A DNA stretch of 7,243 nt from an uncultured Neomegalonema sp. (GTDB lineage Bacteria; Pseudomonadota; Alphaproteobacteria; Rhodobacterales; Rhodobacteraceae). This document shows, piece after piece, positions 5,291-7,243 of the stretch. The stretch is taken from the NCBI GenBank assembly GCA_937927905.1, contig CALFWP010000089.1, positions 1-7,243 on the forward strand. Reading direction: 5' to 3'. How positions within the stretch are numbered: the first letter of the stretch is position 1; every line of letters starts with the position of its first letter. The position numbers and the translations under genes are program-made. The notes beneath the pieces are model-generated. The model saw only the letters and a program-made list of their open reading frames with translations, was not told where the DNA came from and searched no databases.

Positions 5291-7183
5291 ATGCCTCATA
5301 GTATCAGTGATAAACCGGTTCCGATTGAACATGACCGGCTTGGTTTCAAAGCTATGGCGGAAAGCCTCGTGCCCCGCATAGCGGACCTTTTATTGCGCGG
5401 TGAAAGCACGGTTATCGGGATCGAGGGCCGTTGGGGGTCGGGTAAAACCACTTTGTTGAACGCCGTTTGTGGTCACGCTGATATCAAAGATAATACAGCT
5501 ATTAAAACCATCCACATTGCCCCGTGGCTGGGGGGAGATACGGAAAGTCCGGGTGTTGTATTGCTGAATGAAATGCGTCGCCATTTTGAGGGATTGGAGG
5601 GTGATGCAGCGCAGAATTTAAAGGCGGATTATTGGAGAAACACCTTTTTAGGTTATGCGGCCAAAACCGCCAAACATGGTGGTGGGATTGCCGGGGCAAT
5701 CGTTGGTGCAATGACAACAGGCACTGCCGGAACCGGCCTGAGAGTGGGTCAGAAAGTGGGAGACGGGTTAGCGGCGGGCTTCGGGGCTTCACAGAACGAT
5801 AAATCAAGTGCCGACATGAAAAAAGATGTCGCCGATGTCATCAGAGAGTCCGGGCTTCGCTTTCTTGTCGTGCTGGATGATCTTGACCGGTTGGAACCGT
5901 CTGAACTGGCGGAAGTCATCCGGCTGGTCAAATCGGTGGGCGATTTGCCGAATACCGTGTACCTGCTCTGCTATGACAGGGCGGTTGTTGCGAAAGCCCT
6001 GGAAACCGCGCTGCGTGTAAATGACGGCTTTGAATATCTTGAAAAAATTATACAGCTGACGGTCGCCATTCCGGAGCCGGAAATCTTTGTTCTGCGGCGG
6101 ATGTTACTGGATGATTTGAAAGATCTATACCAAAAAGCGACCGGAAGTGAACTGAACAAAGACGATGCGGAACAGTTGTCAAGCGTCATTGGCAAGGCCG
6201 GAGGCGCACTTCACACACCGCGCGCCGTTAAAAAGGTGCTGAATGCGGTGGCCTTCATTTTCCCGCAGATTCGGAACAATGTGTACTTTCCGGATTTTTG
6301 CTGGGTTCAAATCATTCGGATCGTTGAGCCGAAGCTGCATAATCTGGTCGAGCGGTATTTGTCGCTGTATTCCCGTGTTGCAACAGGGAATGCAAACCTG
6401 ACCGGGACTGAGAAAAAACATTTCGGTGAAGAGTTTGCTCCATTCCTCAAGGAGTTTGATGACTTTAATTCCGCTGTGACCTTAATGCTTGATCTGTTGC
6501 CCGGCCTCTCGGACTCTAATGGCAGCACTGACCCCGCACAACAGGTTTTCCAACAGGTTCATTCGTTGGAACAGCACGCGGCATACAGAAAACGCCGGGT
6601 GGCGAGTGTGTCGCATTGGCGCTATTATTTTGCCTTCGCTCCTGCGCAGGATATCTGGTCCGAAGACGAATTTTCAGCGATCAGCGATGCCGCTGCGAAA
6701 GGCAAAGACGATGTTGTGAAGCAGTTCCGCGAATTCAAATTGCGCGAGCGGGAATACGGTCAGGATTCTTTTGAAAGCTTTGTCACAACGTACATCGCAA
6801 GGCTTGAAATCGGTGATGACGGTATAATCCGAAATTCTTTTCTGGCACTGGCGGACCTGATGGATGAATGGACATCGCCGCGTCCTGTATTCGATCCCGG
6901 TTTAGAAGGTGCAGTCCTTTTTGCCGTAGCGGAAAAATTAGTCGATTTGAACAAAAAGGCTCCGGGGTCCGGTGCTGCGCTGGCAACAGACATGATGCGC
7001 GAAGGGGCCGCGATCGGTTGGCTGTACGGTCGGCTTTTCGGTCATTTTGCGAATGCACATGGGCTTAATGGAGAAAAACAGTTGGACATTGACGAGGTTG
7101 CTCTCGATAAAAAAGCAACCCTTGAAGCCAAAGATATAATGACCGCCAGGATCAGGCAGGCCGATCAGGACGGGGCATTATGA
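5291..7183 (+). CDS. KAP-family P-loop NTPase, possible phage-defence ATPase
   Basis: The protein has 630 residues. Walker A is GRWGSGKTT (46-54) within VIGIEGRWGSGKTTLLNAV, and Walker B with the KAP signature is FLVVLDDLDRL (191-201). Further KAP-type landmarks are TVYLLCYDR (222-230), YLEKIIQL (249-256) and TPRAVKKVLNAV (309-320). Between Walker A and B lies a Gly/Ala-rich stretch (about 129-167) where many KAP proteins carry membrane hairpins; here it is only mildly hydrophobic, so membrane insertion is doubtful. Residues ~340-630 form a long, mostly helical and charged C-terminal region I cannot assign. KAP NTPases include QatA of the Qat anti-phage system and PifA of plasmid F, so defence is a reasonable but unproven guess. 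GAGAGGG (5277-5283) supports the start, 12 bases after the oxygenase stop. GC is lower than in its neighbours (28 of 60 at 6241-6300; 30 of 60 at 6361-6420), which suggests acquisition by transfer. Confidence 0.92.
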   Translation: MPHSISDKPVPIEHDRLGFKAMAESLVPRIADLLLRGESTVIGIEGRWGSGKTTLLNAVCGHADIKDNTAIKTIHIAPWLGGDTESPGVVLLNEMRRHFEGLEGDAAQNLKADYWRNTFLGYAAKTAKHGGGIAGAIVGAMTTGTAGTGLRVGQKVGDGLAAGFGASQNDKSSADMKKDVADVIRESGLRFLVVLDDLDRLEPSELAEVIRLVKSVGDLPNTVYLLCYDRAVVAKALETALRVNDGFEYLEKIIQLTVAIPEPEIFVLRRMLLDDLKDLYQKATGSELNKDDAEQLSSVIGKAGGALHTPRAVKKVLNAVAFIFPQIRNNVYFPDFCWVQIIRIVEPKLHNLVERYLSLYSRVATGNANLTGTEKKHFGEEFAPFLKEFDDFNSAVTLMLDLLPGLSDSNGSTDPAQQVFQQVHSLEQHAAYRKRRVASVSHWRYYFAFAPAQDIWSEDEFSAISDAAAKGKDDVVKQFREFKLREREYGQDSFESFVTTYIARLEIGDDGIIRNSFLALADLMDEWTSPRPVFDPGLEGAVLFAVAEKLVDLNKKAPGSGAALATDMMREGAAIGWLYGRLFGHFANAHGLNGEKQLDIDEVALDKKATLEAKDIMTARIRQADQDGAL

Positions 7184-7243
7184 GAGCTTCATCAGCCGTT
7201 GCTTGTGTTTCGCGTGCTTAAGCAAATTGAAGGTGACGCCATC
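7178..7243 (-). CDS. C-terminal end of a convergent gene entering from the right edge (partial)
   Basis: On the minus strand one frame is open from the window edge for 21 codons to a TAA at 7180-7178. It begins DGVTFN and ends in a basic tail, QRLMKLS. The other two minus frames either hit a stop within eight codons or read poorly. The frame ends on the KAP stop region (6-base overlap), a typical tail-to-tail arrangement. The fragment is too short to identify, and an open frame of this size can occur by chance. No plus-strand gene continues past the KAP stop: the ATG overlapping it opens only 13 codons. Confidence 0.4.
   Translation of the reverse strand, partial: DGVTFNLLKHAKHKQRLMKLS

Noticed and set aside
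7180..7221. ATGA-overlap start of a gene downstream of the KAP NTPase
   Set aside because: The plus-strand frame stops after 13 codons, so no downstream operon member starts here.
1..7243. CRISPR arrays, long tandem repeats or a replication origin
   Set aside because: Reading both strands showed no regularly spaced direct repeats, no DnaA-box clusters and no AT-rich iteron-like region.

Overview
The window looks like chromosomal DNA from an alphaproteobacterium, most likely of the Rhodobacteraceae/roseobacter type. This is inferred from protein style, the moderately high GC content of the housekeeping genes, and the mix of genes; no rRNA or other taxonomic marker is present. Coding density is high, and every gap between genes is shorter than 200 bases.

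Left part (1-3966), housekeeping genes. The first ~69 bases look like the end of an insertion sequence whose transposase would lie off the left edge. Next come a LOG-family Rossmann protein (minus strand), dapD (plus), dapE (minus, convergent with dapD and only 9 bases away), and the translationally coupled pair moaD-moaE (plus). DapD and DapE carry out two steps of the succinylase route to meso-diaminopimelate and lysine; the DapC aminotransferase step between them is not encoded here. MoaD and MoaE are the small and large subunits of molybdopterin synthase. All four have the expected length and intact catalytic residues.

Middle (3967-4276). A minus-strand tRNA with a GGG (proline) anticodon has an encoded CCA and a clear TTGCAA-N17-TATTTA promoter just upstream. 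Its body is unusual for a proline tRNA: it has a G1-U72 pair and a D arm of the common non-proline type.

Right part (4277-7243), accessory genes. A predicted Fe(II)/2-oxoglutarate oxygenase of no recognised family is followed after 12 bases by a 630-residue KAP-family P-loop NTPase, probably on the same transcript. The KAP gene is visibly lower in GC (28-30 of 60 in two sampled lines) than the oxygenase (40 of 60), which suggests a separate, possibly horizontal origin. KAP NTPases occur in anti-phage systems such as Qat and PifA, so this gene is the best candidate for an undescribed system here, although no recognisable defence partner is visible. A convergent minus-strand gene seems to enter from the right edge and end on top of the KAP stop codon.
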